Assembly: GCF_001905345.1 (NCBI RefSeq)
Contig: NZ_LFBV01000003.1
Coordinates: 674,985 to 738,984 of the forward strand
Reading direction: 5' to 3'
Source: Streptomyces uncialis
GTDB taxonomy: Bacteria; Actinomycetota; Actinomycetes; Streptomycetales; Streptomycetaceae
DNA length: 64,000 nucleotides
Every line of letters begins with the position of its first letter. Positions within the stretch are counted from its first letter, which is position 1. The notes below the pieces were generated by a model. The model ran no database searches. It saw only the letters and a list, made by a program, of their open reading frames with translations, and was not told the origin of the DNA. A program made the position numbers and the translations under genes. Shown piece by piece: positions 41,178 to 52,000 of the stretch.

Positions 41178-43451
41178 CGTCCCCGTTCCTCTCGTACGCG
41201 CCGCCGTACGTTCCGGCCGGGTGGGACACAGGAGTTCCTCTGCCATTCCCCGGTGGGGTACCACTGAACCCCGGGATCGGATGTTCTGGTCGGGGCCGTC
41301 CACGGGGGTGCCCGGCCGTCGGCGACGCGGTCGGGGTGACGCGGTCGGGGTGACGCGGTCAGCGGGGTCGCGCTGGGCAGGTCGCGGTCGATGGCCGCGC
41401 TCGACGGGTCGCGGTCGCGGTGGGTCGCGGTCGCGGTGGGCGCGCGTGGCGGGTGGCGCGTCGCGGGTGGGCGCGCGTCGCGGGTGGGCGCGTCTCCGCC
41501 CCGCACTCCCCACACTCCCCGCCCTGCGCGCTCGGCCTTGCCCCCACGCGCCGCCATCGGAAGCACATGAGGCTGATTCCCCCCGGGCGGCACGGCGTAC
41601 CGGGCCTTCCGGTACTCTGCCGCGCTCACCGTATTGCGGAGTGCGGATTCATCCCCCAGGATTCACTCGGGGCGACCGGCCCACGCCTTGAACTTCGTTC
41701 AATCCGGATACATCGACAGGACGGCACAGCGCTCCCCGGGGTGAATTCCCGGCGCGCGCGGCGGTTTGAGTTCCCCATATCCGCGCTCGCGCCGTAACCC
41801 ACTCCCCCGGACCGGGAAGCAGTTCTTCCCGGGATTCCGTACCGAGCGGAAATACGGTGTTCTTTCTTTCGCCGGACGATCGTGCGAACAAACGGTCAGA
41901 GGGATTGTCCCGATGGCCGGAACGAACGGATTCCCGGCCATCACCCCATGGAGACGCATTCCCTTTGCGCCCCCGGAGTCCCGGCTGCGGCAGCGGGCAG
42001 ACGCGTCCGCGGCCGTGACGGCCAGGGGCACCACGGGGGGCGCGTGGCGTCCGGCGGGGGAGCGTTGATGTGCGGGGAGAGCGAATCACCGGCGCTTGCG
42101 CGCGGGGGTACGCCCACCGGACCGACGGAGCCGCACGCCGACACCACCGTGACCGTCCGGGCGCCCCGACGGATCACCCCCTCCCGGCGACACGGCGACG
42201 GGGCACCGGAAACCGCGAATCGCGCCCCGACCGGGGAGTTCCGGACCGCCACGGCGGGGCGTGCGCGGCACCGGAGGGGAGGAAGGTGACGCCGGGCGCT
42301 CCGGAACGTGCTCCGTCCCGCTCGGCCGCTCCGGCGTACGCCGCCCCGGGCAGGGGGACATGTCGCCCACGAAGCCCGCTACGGGTGGCTGTTCGCCCGT
42401 TCCTGTCCGGTCGTGTCCCCTCTCTGACCGCTCGGGCGGACGGCCCGGCGCGGCGGCGGACGCCCTCCCGCTGTCATCCCGCCCACCACGGGCCGCGCGG
42501 CCCATACCTTCCCGCCACCCCCTGCCGTACCACTCCGCACCCCCTCCGACCACGCCCCTTCCGCACCCCGGTGACATCCGGAACCCGTGACCGCGGCCCG
42601 GTACGTCCCGGGGGAATCCGCCACGGACCGAAGGGCGCCGCACGGGCTCCCGTCCACGCCCGCGGGGCAGGACCGGACCGGCCCCCGCGCGGACCAGGGT
42701 CACCACTGCGGCCGTCCGCGCCCGCCGCCCACGACCGGCTCCTCCCGTCGTCCCCCAGCCGACGCCGCGCCCCCAGGCACCCCGGCAGCCCCTCGGGCCC
42801 CCTTGCCCACGGCACATCACATAGCCGTTCATTGGCGCCAGATCGCCGCATACCGACTTCCAAACCAGGGGGCGCGCCGACGACATGAAATGCGCCAGCT
42901 CGGAATGTCGTGACCCCGTCCGGAAGATCGCGCCCGTAATGCCTTGTGCGACAGCCGCCCCGCAGGACGCACCCTTCCCGGAGTCGCTGACCGGTGCGTA
43001 TGCTGAGGAAGCTGCACCGACCGGCAAGGAATGCGCACCGACTTACCCACACCTGTTCACCGGACCGAATCCCACGGGAAGCATTCACGCAGCCGGTACT
43101 TGTTACGGCTACGGCTGTCGGTAACAGCACCGGACGTCACGGAGAACCAGCGCACATGGTCGACAGCACCCGCCGCAATGACGTGTCAACGAACGCGCCG
43201 CCGGATTCGAATCCCCCGGCGCCCACCGCCCTGTGCCCGATGTCCGTGGCACCCGAACACCGAGGGCGGTCGGCCAGAGCGTTCGACCTCCCCGGGACGC
43301 GGCCCGGGCAGCCGGTCCGGCGGGACCAGCGCGGCACCGTACCCGGACCGTGGTGCGCGGTACCGGCGGCCGGGCGGGAGCGTCCGACGGAGCCCCGTGG
43401 CGACGGAACACCCGACGCACTCAACCCTCACCCCCACGTGCAGGAGAGATC
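41178..43451. other. Gene-free stretch before the biosynthetic cluster
   Basis: About 2.3 kb between a divergent pair of transcripts. Several open frames exist, but all give Arg/Pro/Gly-rich, family-less translations. The part from about 41650 to 41960 is less GC-rich and more promoter-like. An inverted repeat TGTTAC...GTAACA (43101-43106 and 43121-43126) lies ~330 bp before the cluster regulator. I see no RNA gene. This is the left border of the tryptophan-dimer cluster. Confidence 0.55.
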
Positions 43452-46397
43452 ATGAACGGGAAGACCCTGGAAAAGCCTGACGACCCAGTCCCCCAGTTCC
43501 CGCCGGCCGTGGGCCGTCCGCTCCGTGGCCGCGACGGCCATCTGGAGCAGATACGCGCCTCGTTGCGGGCGACCGCCGAGAGCCGCCAAGGCGGCATCAC
43601 CCTCCTGGAATCCCCCGCGGGAAGCGGCAGGACACGGCTCCTCCAGGAGACGGGCGCCCTCGCCGAGGGACTCGGCTTCACCGTGATCGACTGCTCCGCC
43701 GGGGGCGCCTGGCGCGGCGAGGAGGCGGCTTCGCCCGCCGTCGGCGCGGGCCGGGCCGTCGCCCCGCGGGTGCCGCGCCCGGTACGTCCGGCGGGCCCCG
43801 TGCAGGTCCAGGCCCAGATCGACGCGGGGCTGCGGCGCGGCCCGGTGCTCGTGCTCGTGGACGACGCGCAGTGGGCCGACCCGGTGCAGCTGCGGACCCT
43901 GTGCGGACTGGCGCTCAAACTGCTGGCCGCTCCCGTGCGGTGGCTGCTCACGATGCGTACGGAGGACGCGCGGTCCGCGAACAGCCTCCTGCTGCGCAAC
44001 CTGACCATCCACCGGGCGGAATGGCTCCCGCAGCTCGACGCGCTCGACGACCGGGCGGTCACCGAACTGATGGGCGACCTCCTGGGCGCCCGTCCCAGCG
44101 ACGACGTACGGGCCCTCGGCGAGAGCCTGGGCGGCAGCCCGCAGGCGATCGTGGAGCTGGTGCGCGGTCTGCTGGACGAGCAGTGCCTGCGGATCACCGG
44201 GGGCACCGTGTCGCTCGTCGCGGAACCGCTCGCCTCCGGCTTCACCTCCGCCGTCGCCCCCGACCCCGGGGCGCATCTGCCGCGCGCGTTCCTGCGGCTG
44301 ATGCACGACCGGCTCGACCGGCTCGCGCCCGGCACCCAGCGGCTCCTCCAGGTCGCGGCCGTCCTCGGTCCGTCCTTCATGCCGCGCGACCTGGCGGAGA
44401 TGGCCGACGAGCGACCCGTGCAACTCCTCGGCCCGCTCCAGGAGTCACTGGCAGCGGGACTCCTCACCAGCGGCACCGAGGAGTTCTCCTTCCACCGCGA
44501 ACCGATCTGGTACGCGGTGCTGGGCACCGTTCCACCGCTGATGCGGTCCCTGCTGCACCGGCAGGCGGCGAACATGATCCTCGGTCAGCTGGGGGACGGC
44601 ACCGCCGCGGCGGTGCATCTGGTGCACTGCGCCCAGTCCGACGACGACCAGGCCATCACCACCATCCGGGAGGCGGCGGACCGGCTGCTCCCGGTGTCCC
44701 CGCAGGCCGCCGCCGCGCTCGCGCTGCGCGGTCTGGAGATCACCACGCCGACCCAGCCCGAGCACATCGCGCTGGCCACCACGGCGACCGCCGCGCTCGT
44801 CCGCTCGGGCAGTCTGCACCGGGCGGTGGACGTCGCCGAACGCGTGGTCGCCGGACACCGGCGCGCGCATCCGGCGCGGCCCGGCGACGGCGCCCGCCAG
44901 GACGCCCGGACCTGGCCGCTGCGGGCCTGGCTCGCGACCGCGCTGCTGCTGCGCGGGGAGGCCGCCTCCGTACCGGGGATCCTGTGCGACGCCGCGGCGG
45001 GCGGGCCCCCGGACCCGGCCGCGGACGGGGCGGGCCCCGGCCAGGGCAGCCCGTCGCCGCTGCTGCTGCGGCTCACCATGCTGTCCCACACCGACGAACG
45101 GGCCGCGCTGGCGGCGGCCGACGAGGTACTGAAGGACGAGTCCGCCCACGAACGCGACGTGTGTACGGCGGCCCGCAACATCCGGGCGATGTCCCTGTGG
45201 GGCGACGGACGGATCGACGAGTCGCTGGGCCTGCTGGAGCGCACCCCCGCGCACGGTGACGACGGCACCGGCATCTGGCAGAACAACTCCCTGTGGAACA
45301 CGGCGTGGATCCTGATCAAGCTCCGCGACCTCGACGGGGCCGCGGTCATGGTCGAAGCGGTCCGGCGCACCATCGACGCCGACTCCAACGGGGTACTGGA
45401 CCCGTTGCAGTTCGCGTTGCGGTCCTGGGTGAGCTTCGCCCGGGGCGACCTGGCCGAGGCCGAGCAGCTCGCGCGGGCCGGGATCACCGCGTCCGACGCG
45501 GCCCGGATGCCGCTGTGCGAACCGCATCTGCGGGCCGTGCTGGTGGCCGTGGCGCTGCGCCGGGGTGATCTGGCCGAGGCCCTGGAACGGCAGGGCCACT
45601 GGGAGTCCGCCACCGTGCCCGGCGGGCCGTCGCGCCCGTGGTGGGCCATGCGGTGCCTGATCACAGCGCAGGTGACGGCCGCGCGGAGGGGGGCCGAACA
45701 AGCGCTGGAGGTACTGCGGGACGCCCGTCACGACGAAGGGCTGCGGCGACGGCTGGTGCTGGAGGACCCGTCGGCGACGGCGTGGTGCGTCCGTACCGCG
45801 CTGGCCGCCGGGGACCGGGAGTTCGCGGCGCGGATCGCGGACTGCGCCGGGGAGGTGGCGGCGCTGGCCCGGACGCGGCCCGCGACGGGTGCGGCGGCGG
45901 CGCATGGGCGGGCCCTGCTGACCGGCGATGTGACCCTGCTGGCCAGGGCCGTCGACGGGTACGGGGACCCCTGGGCCGTCGCCTCGGCCACCGAGGATCT
46001 GGGCGTGCTGCTGTGCGGGGGCGACCGGGAGGGGGCGATCGGCGCGTTCAACGCGGCCATGGCCGGGTACGACGGGCTGGGCGCCAAACGCGACTCGGCG
46101 CGGGTGCGGCGGCGGCTGCGGCGGCTCGGGGTGCGGCGGCGGCACTGGAATCTGGTCGCCCGGCCGCAGACCGGCTGGGACAGTCTCACCGGGGCGGAGG
46201 AGAAGGTGGCGCAGCTCGTCGCCCGGGGGCTGACGAACCGGCAGGTGGCCGGTGAGCTGTTCATCTCGCCGCACACGGTGAGTTTCCATCTGCGGCAGAT
46301 CTACCGGAAGCTGGCGATCCAGTCGCGGGTGGATCTGACCCGGATCGTGTGTGCGCCGGGGGCGAGAACGGCGCCGGCGCCGTTCGGGGCCGAGTAG
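43452..46397 (+). CDS. LAL-type LuxR regulator of the tryptophan-dimer cluster
   Basis: 981-residue large ATP-binding LuxR regulator. It has an N-terminal AAA/STAND ATPase (GRPLRGRDGHLEQI; nucleotide loop SPAGSGRTRLL, with Arg in place of the usual Walker Lys; Walker B VLVLVDDAQWAD), a long helical-repeat middle, and a C-terminal helix-turn-helix (LTGAEEKVAQLVARGLTNRQ, SPHTVSFHLRQIYRKL). Such regulators are the pathway activators in rebeccamycin-type clusters. GGAGAG lies before ATG 43452. It is convergent with the methyltransferase at the cluster's left end and probably switches on the minus-strand biosynthetic operons. The Walker Lys-to-Arg change may weaken ATP hydrolysis. Confidence 0.92.
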   Translation: MNGKTLEKPDDPVPQFPPAVGRPLRGRDGHLEQIRASLRATAESRQGGITLLESPAGSGRTRLLQETGALAEGLGFTVIDCSAGGAWRGEEAASPAVGAGRAVAPRVPRPVRPAGPVQVQAQIDAGLRRGPVLVLVDDAQWADPVQLRTLCGLALKLLAAPVRWLLTMRTEDARSANSLLLRNLTIHRAEWLPQLDALDDRAVTELMGDLLGARPSDDVRALGESLGGSPQAIVELVRGLLDEQCLRITGGTVSLVAEPLASGFTSAVAPDPGAHLPRAFLRLMHDRLDRLAPGTQRLLQVAAVLGPSFMPRDLAEMADERPVQLLGPLQESLAAGLLTSGTEEFSFHREPIWYAVLGTVPPLMRSLLHRQAANMILGQLGDGTAAAVHLVHCAQSDDDQAITTIREAADRLLPVSPQAAAALALRGLEITTPTQPEHIALATTATAALVRSGSLHRAVDVAERVVAGHRRAHPARPGDGARQDARTWPLRAWLATALLLRGEAASVPGILCDAAAGGPPDPAADGAGPGQGSPSPLLLRLTMLSHTDERAALAAADEVLKDESAHERDVCTAARNIRAMSLWGDGRIDESLGLLERTPAHGDDGTGIWQNNSLWNTAWILIKLRDLDGAAVMVEAVRRTIDADSNGVLDPLQFALRSWVSFARGDLAEAEQLARAGITASDAARMPLCEPHLRAVLVAVALRRGDLAEALERQGHWESATVPGGPSRPWWAMRCLITAQVTAARRGAEQALEVLRDARHDEGLRRRLVLEDPSATAWCVRTALAAGDREFAARIADCAGEVAALARTRPATGAAAAHGRALLTGDVTLLARAVDGYGDPWAVASATEDLGVLLCGGDREGAIGAFNAAMAGYDGLGAKRDSARVRRRLRRLGVRRRHWNLVARPQTGWDSLTGAEEKVAQLVARGLTNRQVAGELFISPHTVSFHLRQIYRKLAIQSRVDLTRIVCAPGARTAPAPFGAE

Positions 46398-46483
46398 GCC
46401 CCCGCCGTGCGCCCCGGGAGCCCGCCAGGGGCCGAGCCGCGTTCCCTGGCGGGGCCTTCGGGGGGGCCGTCGTGCGTTCCCGT

Positions 46484-46706
46484 GCGGGTCGCCTGCACCG
46501 GGCCCGGGGTGGTCGCCGCCCCGGGGACCCGGTCCGTTGCGGGTCGCCCGCACCGGGTGCGGGGTCCTGGGCTCCCCCGCGGACCCGTTCCCGTGCGGGC
46601 CGTCTTCACCGGGCGCGCCGTCTTCGCCTTCCCGGCGGCCCCGGTCCGGTCCTGGTCCCCCGCACCGGGCGCGGGGTCCTGGCCTTCCCAGGGGACACGG
46701 TCCGGT
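46484..46706. repeat. Four tandem copies of a ~56-bp imperfect repeat
   Basis: Copies start at 46484, 46539, 46595 and 46651. Each carries a variant of GCGGGTCGCCCGCACCGGG, then a GGGGTCCTGGGCTCCC-type stretch, then CGGACCCGTTCC. The second copy holds a perfect hairpin, CCCGCAC-CGG-GTGCGGG. The array lies between the convergent regulator and methyltransferase genes, so it may also serve as a terminator for both. Confidence 0.85.
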
Positions 46707-46718
46707 AGCGGCCGGGGG

Positions 46719-47753
46719 TCAGCTCCCGGCCGTTACCGCGGTGATGAGCCGCTGGGGGGAACGGGTGGGGGTGATCCCCGTGCGGCGCAGGCCGGCGGCC
46801 GCGAAGAGGGCGTCGTAGTGCGGGAGGTCGCGTTCGCGGCCCGGGAGGACCGCGAGCATGTTGAGGTCCAGGAGGGGGGCGAAGCCGGGCTCGCCGAGCG
46901 GGCCCAGGGGCATCTCCACCACGATCACCCGGCCCCCCGGGTTCAGCGCGGCGCGGCAGTTGCGCAGGATGGCCGTGCAGGCGTCGTCGTCCCAGTTGTG
47001 CAGGACCGCCTTGAGCAGGAAGAGGTCGCCCCGGGGCAGCGGGTCGAAGAAGGAACCGCCGACCACGGTGACCCGGTCGGCGAGTCCCGCCTCGCGCGCT
47101 TCGGCGCGGGCGGATTCCTCGACGGCGGGCAGGTCCACGACCACCCCGCGCGGTCGTGGGTCGCCGCGCAGCAGCGCGTGCACCAGCGCGCCGTTCGCGC
47201 CCCCCACATCCACGGCGACCCCGACGCCGTCCGTGTCGATCAGGGCGGCGACCTCCTCGGCGAGCCCGGCGGTCAGTTCGGTCATGGAGGTCGCGAAGCG
47301 TTCGCCCTCCTCGGGGTGGGCGAGGAAGTGGGCCCAGATGTCCCGGCCGAGGGCGGCCCCGGTCTGCGGGGTCCCCGACCGTACGGCGTCGGGGAGCAGG
47401 CCCCAGGGCAGCCAGTGGCCGGGTGAGCCGTGGACCAGCGCGATCGTCCGCAGGGAGTGCGGGGTCCCGGCGCGCAGGGTGTCGAGCAGGGGTGTGCGGT
47501 GGAACGCGCGCCGGTCGTCCGCCTCGGTGAGCCCCAGCGACGCGCACGCCCGCAGCAGCCGGGCGACCGCGTCGGGGTCGGCGTCGATCCGCGCGGCGAG
47601 TTCGGCGGCCGTCAGCGGGCCCTCGGCGAGCTGGTCGGGGATCGACAGCTCGGCGACGGTCCGGACGATCTGGGTCACCCAGTAGCCGGTGATCATCGAC
47701 ATCATCCGGTCGGCCGGGGCGGGCCCGGTCCCCCCGGGGTCGGCTGCGCTCAT
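46719..47753 (-). CDS. SAM-dependent O-methyltransferase of the indolotryptoline cluster
   Basis: 344-residue class I methyltransferase of the antibiotic O-methyltransferase type. An N-terminal winged-helix dimerisation domain (MSMITGYWVTQIVRTVAELS, IPDQLAEGPLTAAELAARI) precedes the SAM-binding DVGGANGALVHALL and VVVDLPAV. The catalytic region LLKAVLHNWDDDACTAILRN contains the His-Asp pair that deprotonates a hydroxyl. The last gene of the M2-D-X-M1 operon, ATGA-coupled to the monooxygenase before it. It most likely methylates a hydroxyl created by one of the extra FAD oxygenases, as the O-methyltransferases of BE-54017 and cladoniamide clusters are thought to do. The position is not predictable here. 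Confidence 0.9.
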   Translation of the reverse strand: MSAADPGGTGPAPADRMMSMITGYWVTQIVRTVAELSIPDQLAEGPLTAAELAARIDADPDAVARLLRACASLGLTEADDRRAFHRTPLLDTLRAGTPHSLRTIALVHGSPGHWLPWGLLPDAVRSGTPQTGAALGRDIWAHFLAHPEEGERFATSMTELTAGLAEEVAALIDTDGVGVAVDVGGANGALVHALLRGDPRPRGVVVDLPAVEESARAEAREAGLADRVTVVGGSFFDPLPRGDLFLLKAVLHNWDDDACTAILRNCRAALNPGGRVIVVEMPLGPLGEPGFAPLLDLNMLAVLPGRERDLPHYDALFAAAGLRRTGITPTRSPQRLITAVTAGS

Positions 47754-49015
47754 GTCGGGTCCTTCTCGTGGTCGGCGGGGCGGGCCGGGGGTGTGCGGAT
47801 GTGTTCGGGGCGGAAGCCGACCCCGATGACCCTGCTCATCAGGAGCTGTGCGGGCCGGAATCGTTCGAACAGCCGGGGCGCGGGCGGCTGTCCTGAGCCG
47901 TTGAGGGTGGTGTCGATGCCGAAGCGCTGGGTGGCGCGTTGCAGTCCCTGGGAGAGGGCGGTGGCGACCAGTCTGCGCCGGCGGACCTTGGTGAGGAGGC
48001 TGTCGTCGAAGGCGGCGCCGGTGCGCTGGGCGCGCAGCAGGGGCGCGCAGAGGGCGTTGGCGGTGGCGACGGCGTCCTGGACGGCGAGGTTGACGCCGAA
48101 CCCGGCGACGGGGGACATGGCGTGTGCGGCGTCCCCGATGAACAGCAGTCCGGGCCGGTGCCAGCGGGCGAGCCGGTCGATCCGGGCCTCCAGCAGGCTG
48201 ATGTCGTCCAGGGAGCGCAGTTCGTGGACCCGGTCGGCGAGGAAGGGCACCAGTGCGGCGAGGTCGGCGCGGAACGCGTCGAGTCCCGCGTGCCTGACCC
48301 GGTCGAAGCCGCCGCGGGTGGTCTCGTAGGACATCTGCCAGTAGGTGCCGCGGTCGGTCGCGCCGAAGATCTTGCCGTTGCCGACCCGGACGCAGATGCC
48401 CTCGTCGGGGTCGGTCGGCCGGCGGGAGATCCGGAAGAAGCCCACGTCGAGGGAGGAGCCGATGAGTTTCGGCCGGGCGCCCACCGCGGCCCGCAGCGCC
48501 GAGTGGCGGCCGTCGGCGGCGACCACCAGGGCGCAGCGGAGGTCGGCGGCGCCGTCGGGGCCCCGGGTCCGTACGCCGCTGACGCGGCCGTCGGTGTCGC
48601 GCAGCACCCCGGTGGCCGCGGTGCCCATCAGCAGCCGGTACGCGGGGTGGCGGGCGCTCTCGGCGGTGATCAGGTCGAGGAAGTCCCATTGGGGGACGAA
48701 GGCCATGTAGGGGTAGGGGACCCGTAGCCGGCTGAAGTCCGCGATGTCGATGCGGTGGCCGTCCTGGATCACCCCGATGGTGGTGACCTTCTGGTGCGGG
48801 AGCGCGTGGAAGCGGTCGATGAGGCCGAGCTGGTCGAGAACGCGCAGGGTGGCGGGGTGGACGGTGTCGCCGCGGAAGTCGCGGTGGAAGTCGTGGTGCT
48901 TCTCCAGGACGACGACGTCCACGCCGGAGCGGGCCAGCAGCAGGCCGAGCATCGCGCCCGCGGGGCCGCCGCCGACCACGCAGACGGTGGTGCGGGTGGG
49001 AGCCGGGCCGCTCAT
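47750..49015 (-). CDS. FAD-dependent aromatic monooxygenase (extra oxygenase, X-type)
   Basis: 421-residue group A flavin monooxygenase using NAD(P)H and O2. It has VCVVGGGPAGAMLGLLLARS (FAD, residues 10-29), CALVVAADGRHSALR (NADPH/FAD DG motif) and GLLFIGDAAHAMSPVAGFGVN (FAD ribityl site). It is shorter than RebC/StaC and lacks their thioredoxin-like C-terminal domain. The ATG shares one base with the stop of the D gene (TGATG). Rebeccamycin and staurosporine clusters have only RebC/StaC at this oxidation level; extra enzymes like this are found in clusters making rearranged indolotryptolines. It likely oxidises the indolocarbazole core. Whether it corresponds to X1 or X2 of the known clusters I cannot say. 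Confidence 0.9.
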   Translation of the reverse strand: MSGPAPTRTTVCVVGGGPAGAMLGLLLARSGVDVVVLEKHHDFHRDFRGDTVHPATLRVLDQLGLIDRFHALPHQKVTTIGVIQDGHRIDIADFSRLRVPYPYMAFVPQWDFLDLITAESARHPAYRLLMGTAATGVLRDTDGRVSGVRTRGPDGAADLRCALVVAADGRHSALRAAVGARPKLIGSSLDVGFFRISRRPTDPDEGICVRVGNGKIFGATDRGTYWQMSYETTRGGFDRVRHAGLDAFRADLAALVPFLADRVHELRSLDDISLLEARIDRLARWHRPGLLFIGDAAHAMSPVAGFGVNLAVQDAVATANALCAPLLRAQRTGAAFDDSLLTKVRRRRLVATALSQGLQRATQRFGIDTTLNGSGQPPAPRLFERFRPAQLLMSRVIGVGFRPEHIRTPPARPADHEKDPT

Positions 49016-52000
49016 CACATCTCCCGGGGGTCCATGGTGCGCAGCCGGTCGCCGATGAAGGCGAGGAGGTCGGCCACGGCGGGGGTGAGTGCGGGGCAGC
49101 CCCGGGCGAGGGAGGCGGTCTCGTCGAACTCGCGGGCCAGCCAGGCGGCGGCCACATCGGGCCGGGCGATGTACTGGGGGACGGTGCCGAGTTCGAAGGA
49201 GGGTCCGGCGGTGCGGCCGGGGCGTCCGGAGGGCAGGGTGACGACGAGTTCGGCGACCGGGCGCAGTACGCCGGTCATGATGTCCAGTGCCCAGTTCATG
49301 AGCCGGGAGCGGCGCAGGCTCTTGTCGGGGCTGTGGCCGAAGTGCTGGACCATCAGGTGCATGGCCAGGGCGTAGGAGCGGTTGAAGACGGTCATGGCGC
49401 GGCGCGCGGGTTCGTGGGTGACGGGGTCCTTGGCGGTGCTCCGCAGGTCCAGGGTGGGGTTGCGGAGCACGGGGTAGGCGGGGTTCCAGGGCACGGCGCG
49501 GCCGTTCGGTCCCTGCGCGCGTTCGTGGACGAGGGCGTCGGAGATCCGCAGGAAGGTGTCGAAGTGGGAGTCCTCGTCGGGCAGGACGGAGGGGATGGAG
49601 CCGCCTTCGCCGTGTTCGGTGACGAAGTCGATGGCGAAGACGGCGCTGGTGACGTCGTCCACTTCGAGCTGGTAGTCGGGGTGCACGGCGTTGACGGACT
49701 CCCGCATGAACAGATGGTGTTCCCCGCCGCCGCGGCCCTTGCGGACGAGGAACGCGCCGGGGACGCGCTGGATGCCGTCGCGGATCGCGGCGTACAGCTC
49801 GCTGAGCGATCCGTAGCGGTAGGCGGTCCCGCCGTCGGCCGTGGAGTCGTTGCCCGCGATCTCCTGGGTGAGGGTGTGGGGCTGTTCGAGGGCGATGAAC
49901 CGCTGGACGCTGCCGAGGCCGAGGGGTTCGAGGGAGAACTCCAGGGGGACGTCGATGCGGTGGTTGAACGTCCCGAAGTCGATGTCGGGCACCTGGAAGG
50001 GGGCGCCCATGGCCATGAGGATGTTGTTGATGGCGAGGAAGTGCATCATCTCCTCGCGGGCGACGTTGGTGAGGCTGCCGCGGATGCCGTTGCTGAGGGT
50101 CTGCGGGCCTTCGCCGCAGGCGAGGAGAAGCTGGGCGGGGGTCCATTCGCCGCGCTCGACGTAGTGGCGGGCGGCGCCGTGGGTGGGGACCGAGTACGCC
50201 GCGTACAGGTACTGGATCATGGTGGCGAGTTCGATGGCCGCGGCCTGGCGCAGGGCCCGCAGCAGGGCGTCGCGGGTGGTGATCGTGCCGGGGGTCCGGT
50301 GCGGGGGGACGAGGACGGGCGGGGTCTGCCGTTTCGCCTCGTCGGCGAGCATGTACCGCAGCAGCAGCCGGATCTGAGGGGCGCTCAGATCGCGGGTGGA
50401 GGGCATGTAGAACGTCCGGTCCCGGTGTTCGGGGGCGCTGACGTGCCAGATCAGCCGGGCGTATGTCTCGACCTTGAACTCGTCGGCGAGGCTGAGCACC
50501 TCGTCGCTCATGAAGGAGTAGAGGAGTTCGTAGGGGGCGAGGGCCTGGCGGTAGACCAGCGGGAAGGTGATGGCGCTGTCGGGCAGGTCGTCGAGGTGCC
50601 AGTGGTCGGGCAGCACCCGGACGGCGATGCTGCCGGCGGCGGGCCAGTAGCCGAGGTCGTCGTCGTGGTCGTAGCCGCGGGCGGCTGAGCCCGGCTCGGC
50701 GGGGTCGGCGGGGGGCTGTTCACCGGCGGGGAGCAGCAGGACCAGGGCGGCGCCCGCCGCGGCGCCCCGCAGGGTGAGGGTGCCGTGGCCGTGTTCGTCG
50801 GTGGACAGCAGGCTGTCGGCGGTGTAGTCGGCGCGGCCGGGGGCCAGGAACGCGGTGACGGGGATGTCCGCGGGGCGGGCGTCGGGCGACTGCGCGGCCG
50901 GGTCGAGGGGCAGCGCGCGGGGGTTGGGGTACTGCTGGACCCGGATGCCCGTGGCCCGTGCGGGGCGGCCCCGGACGTAGGAGCGGACGGGCACCTGGAC
51001 CGCGAAGTCTTCGCCGGTGCGGGGGTTGGGGTGTTCGAGGAACAGCGCCGCCTCGTCGGACTGGACGACGGTCTCCTCCTCGTCGGCCAGTACGGTGCCG
51101 TCCGGCGAGGTGATCCGCAGCGGGCCGGCGGGTTCGCCGGTGCGGCCGTCGATCCGGTCGAGGGTGAGCAGTCCGCCGGTGCGCCGGTAGCCGGCGCCGA
51201 GGTAGTCGGCGCCGCGGACGACGGCGACGAGGGTGCCGTCGGCGGCGCGCAGCTGGAGGTCGCCGAGGTCGGCGAGGGGTCCGGTGCGGTGGGTGGGGCC
51301 GGGGCCGCGCAGCGGGGCGCGGCCGGTGACGGGCAGCGCGGTGACGAGGTTCGCGGTGACGTGCTCGTCGTCCACGCGGACGGTGAGGTTGTGCAGGGGT
51401 GCGTGGTGACCGGCGGCCCGTACGCGGCGGCCGGTGAGGAGCCGTCCGGCGGGGTAGGTGCGCAGTTCGTGGGCGTGCCAGGGGGCGAGGACACCGCGCA
51501 GGTCCCAGAAGTCGGGCTGGTCGTTGTCGGTGGGGGTGGACATGTTGGACAGGGCGAGCTGGACGACGAGTCCGTCGGCGGCGCCGGAGTCCAGGAGGTC
51601 CCGCAGCGCGGTGAGGGCCGGTGAGTCGGCGGAGCCGTCCAGCCAGTGCAGTCCGGTGCCGCGTTCGACGGCGAACTGGTGGACGACGGAGCGGCGGAAC
51701 CGGTCGGCGAGGGGGTGCGGGCCGACGTCGTCGATGTAGCGGGCGTTGGGCCAGCGCGGCGGGCTCATACCGGTGACGTCGCCGGTGAGCAGATAGCCCA
51801 CGTCGTGGGAGCGGCCGAGGCGGCCGAGGGCGAGCTGGCCGATCATGACGGTGGTGGTCCACGGGGACGCGGGGTCGACATCGAGGACACGGCAGCGGTT
51901 GACGGTGCCCGCGGTGTAGTCGCAGAAGTGGCCCCACAGGTCGACGGCGCGGCCCACCAGCGGGTCGTCGGTCGCGGCGCGGCCGGGGGTGTGTTCGCAG

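Noticed and set aside
42070..43027. Possible small genes on either strand in the gap before the cluster
   Set aside because: Translations are Pro/Arg/Gly-rich, overlap each other on both strands and lack good ribosome-binding sites.
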